From positions 3,624,501-3,688,500 of the forward strand of contig NC_089442.1 of the NCBI RefSeq assembly GCF_026210795.1: a stretch of 64,000 bases of DNA. The letters are read 5' to 3'. Shown here piece after piece: positions 63,224 through 64,000 of the stretch. This stretch comes from Rhizophagus irregularis (taxonomy: Eukaryota > Glomeromycota > Glomeromycetes > Glomerales > Glomeraceae). The position numbers were made by a program, and so were the translations under genes. The notes beneath the pieces were generated by a model. That model ran no database searches. It was not told the DNA's origin and saw only the letters and a program-made list of their open reading frames with translations. Positions within the stretch are counted from its first letter, which is position 1; every line of letters begins with the position of its first letter.

Positions 63224-64000
63224 ATGAATTCTAATGATAATACCAAAGAACAATTAAAAGACTTGATAAATCAAGTATCAATATTATATTCTTCAAAAAA
63301 TATTGCTGCACATTATCTTGATTATTTTAAGCGAAAAGCTAAAGTTACGAAACTTGTTGACGCTCCTGAACCAGTAAAAAAAGTACTTGGTTTATTTCTG
63401 TTATAATTATAATTTCCATTTATTAACTTTAATTATTGTAACTTTATCAGGTTGAAAAAGCATGTATTAGCCTGGGAATTCGTAATATATCTAGATTTTA
63501 TCATGTAGAATCAGATTATTATAATTGGGATCTTCAAAGAAGAGCGTAAGTAAAATGGTAATATTTTCAATTTGCCTAGTCTTTATAAAGGTTCTGAATT
63601 CAATTATGATTTAGATTTCGTTTAATTTCCCCTTCAATAAATCATCTGTGTAAGAGTGTTATTTTTGAAAATACTCGATCTTCTCATGATTCTATCGATG
63701 ATCCATTAAATTCAAAGTATTATTGTGTTATCATTCAGGTATTTATTTATTTATTTATTTATTTTAATTTATTTATTTATTTATTTTAATGTTCTTTTTT
63801 ATATACCATCTTAGTATGTTGGATCTATAAATACACAAAGACTTATGAACTTCGTGAGAACTTTGAAAAATAAACAAATAAGCAAAAAGAATTATAATTT
63901 TCGAGTCACTGATAGAGAAAAATCCGTACGATTGACAGGCTTTGAAAATAATGGAGTTTCCCCTATCGGAATGACGTTTCAAATTCCAATAATATTATCT
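63224..64000 (+). CDS. YbaK/prolyl-tRNA editing-type domain protein (3' end outside window)
   Basis: Four exons (63224-63382, 63451-63545, 63615-63738, from 63815) give 188 residues up to the window edge. I chose the ATG at 63224 because it opens MNSNDNTKEQLKDLINQVS; the longer frame from 63119 has an unrelated start. The final part has NFVRTLKNKQISKKNYNFRV and VRLTGFENNGVSPIGM, the YbaK core motif (LTGxxxxxVSPxGM). YbaK-like domains hydrolyse mischarged Cys- or Ala-tRNA(Pro). The fungal protein adds an N-terminal helical segment. An exact substrate is not inferable. A (TTTA)n run fills the intron before the last exon. Confidence 0.88.
63739..63790. repeat. (TTTA)n microsatellite in intron
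   Basis: Tandem TTTA units in two short runs, inside the third intron of the YbaK-domain gene. Confidence 0.85.

Overview
The window is AT-rich eukaryotic nuclear DNA. Genes are close together on both strands and cut by many short GT-AG introns of about 50-100 nt. A fungal origin is shown by an Mdv1-type mitochondrial fission adaptor, a mitochondrial Msh1, PEX4, a Psy4-type PP4 subunit and a PSP1-domain protein. A U11/U12-35K minor-spliceosome protein, which most Dikarya have lost, points to an early-diverging fungus. The base composition, gene style and heavy load of transposon debris fit a Glomeromycotina genome such as Rhizophagus, but that name is inference.

Positions 1-49300 are gene-dense. 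In order they hold: a Set3-type PHD protein (cut by the window start), long-chain acyl-CoA synthetase, U11/U12-35K, NCS-1/Frq1, MSH1, poly(A)-binding protein, a small coiled-coil protein, MIC60, TAF6, a TBL1/Sif2-type LisH-WD40 protein, APC4, a leucine-rich protein, MDV1, ribosomal protein uL16 (RPL10), a small secreted Cys-rich protein, a NIPA-type Mg2+ transporter, a PP4R2/Psy4 subunit, an MFS transporter, NFU1, PEX4, an NT-C2 protein and a PSP1-domain protein. I rebuilt exon chains by hand. For every chain with a listed exon set, the exons sum to a whole number of codons. Several neighbours are head-to-head with 120-350 bp between start codons, and five of these upstream gaps contain CACGTG.

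Positions 49300-63220 are a repeat and transposon region. It begins with T-rich and AT-rich DNA and a compositionally distinct block (about 51000-51850). A pogo/Tigger-type DNA transposon then lies at 54030-61690, with matching inverted ends (CAGTCTCCTCT...), a TA duplication and a decayed CENP-B/DDE transposase. It has been interrupted by other elements: a TA-flanked MITE (54996-55423), a 1.7-kb element with an 8-bp duplication (57173-58881) that contains a further MITE with a 9-bp duplication (57406-57630), and a 0.67-kb element (59038-59704). The transposon itself sits inside a tandem repeat of about 395 bp.

The most unusual structure is at 60289-61058, between the transposase tail and the right transposon end. 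It is a tandem array whose minus strand reads as repeated microexons (21-40 nt, mostly 34 nt), each with a splice acceptor and a GTAAG/GTAAA donor, separated by introns of almost constant length (77-79 nt) that each carry a hairpin. Coding genes resume at 63224 with a YbaK-domain protein cut by the window end.
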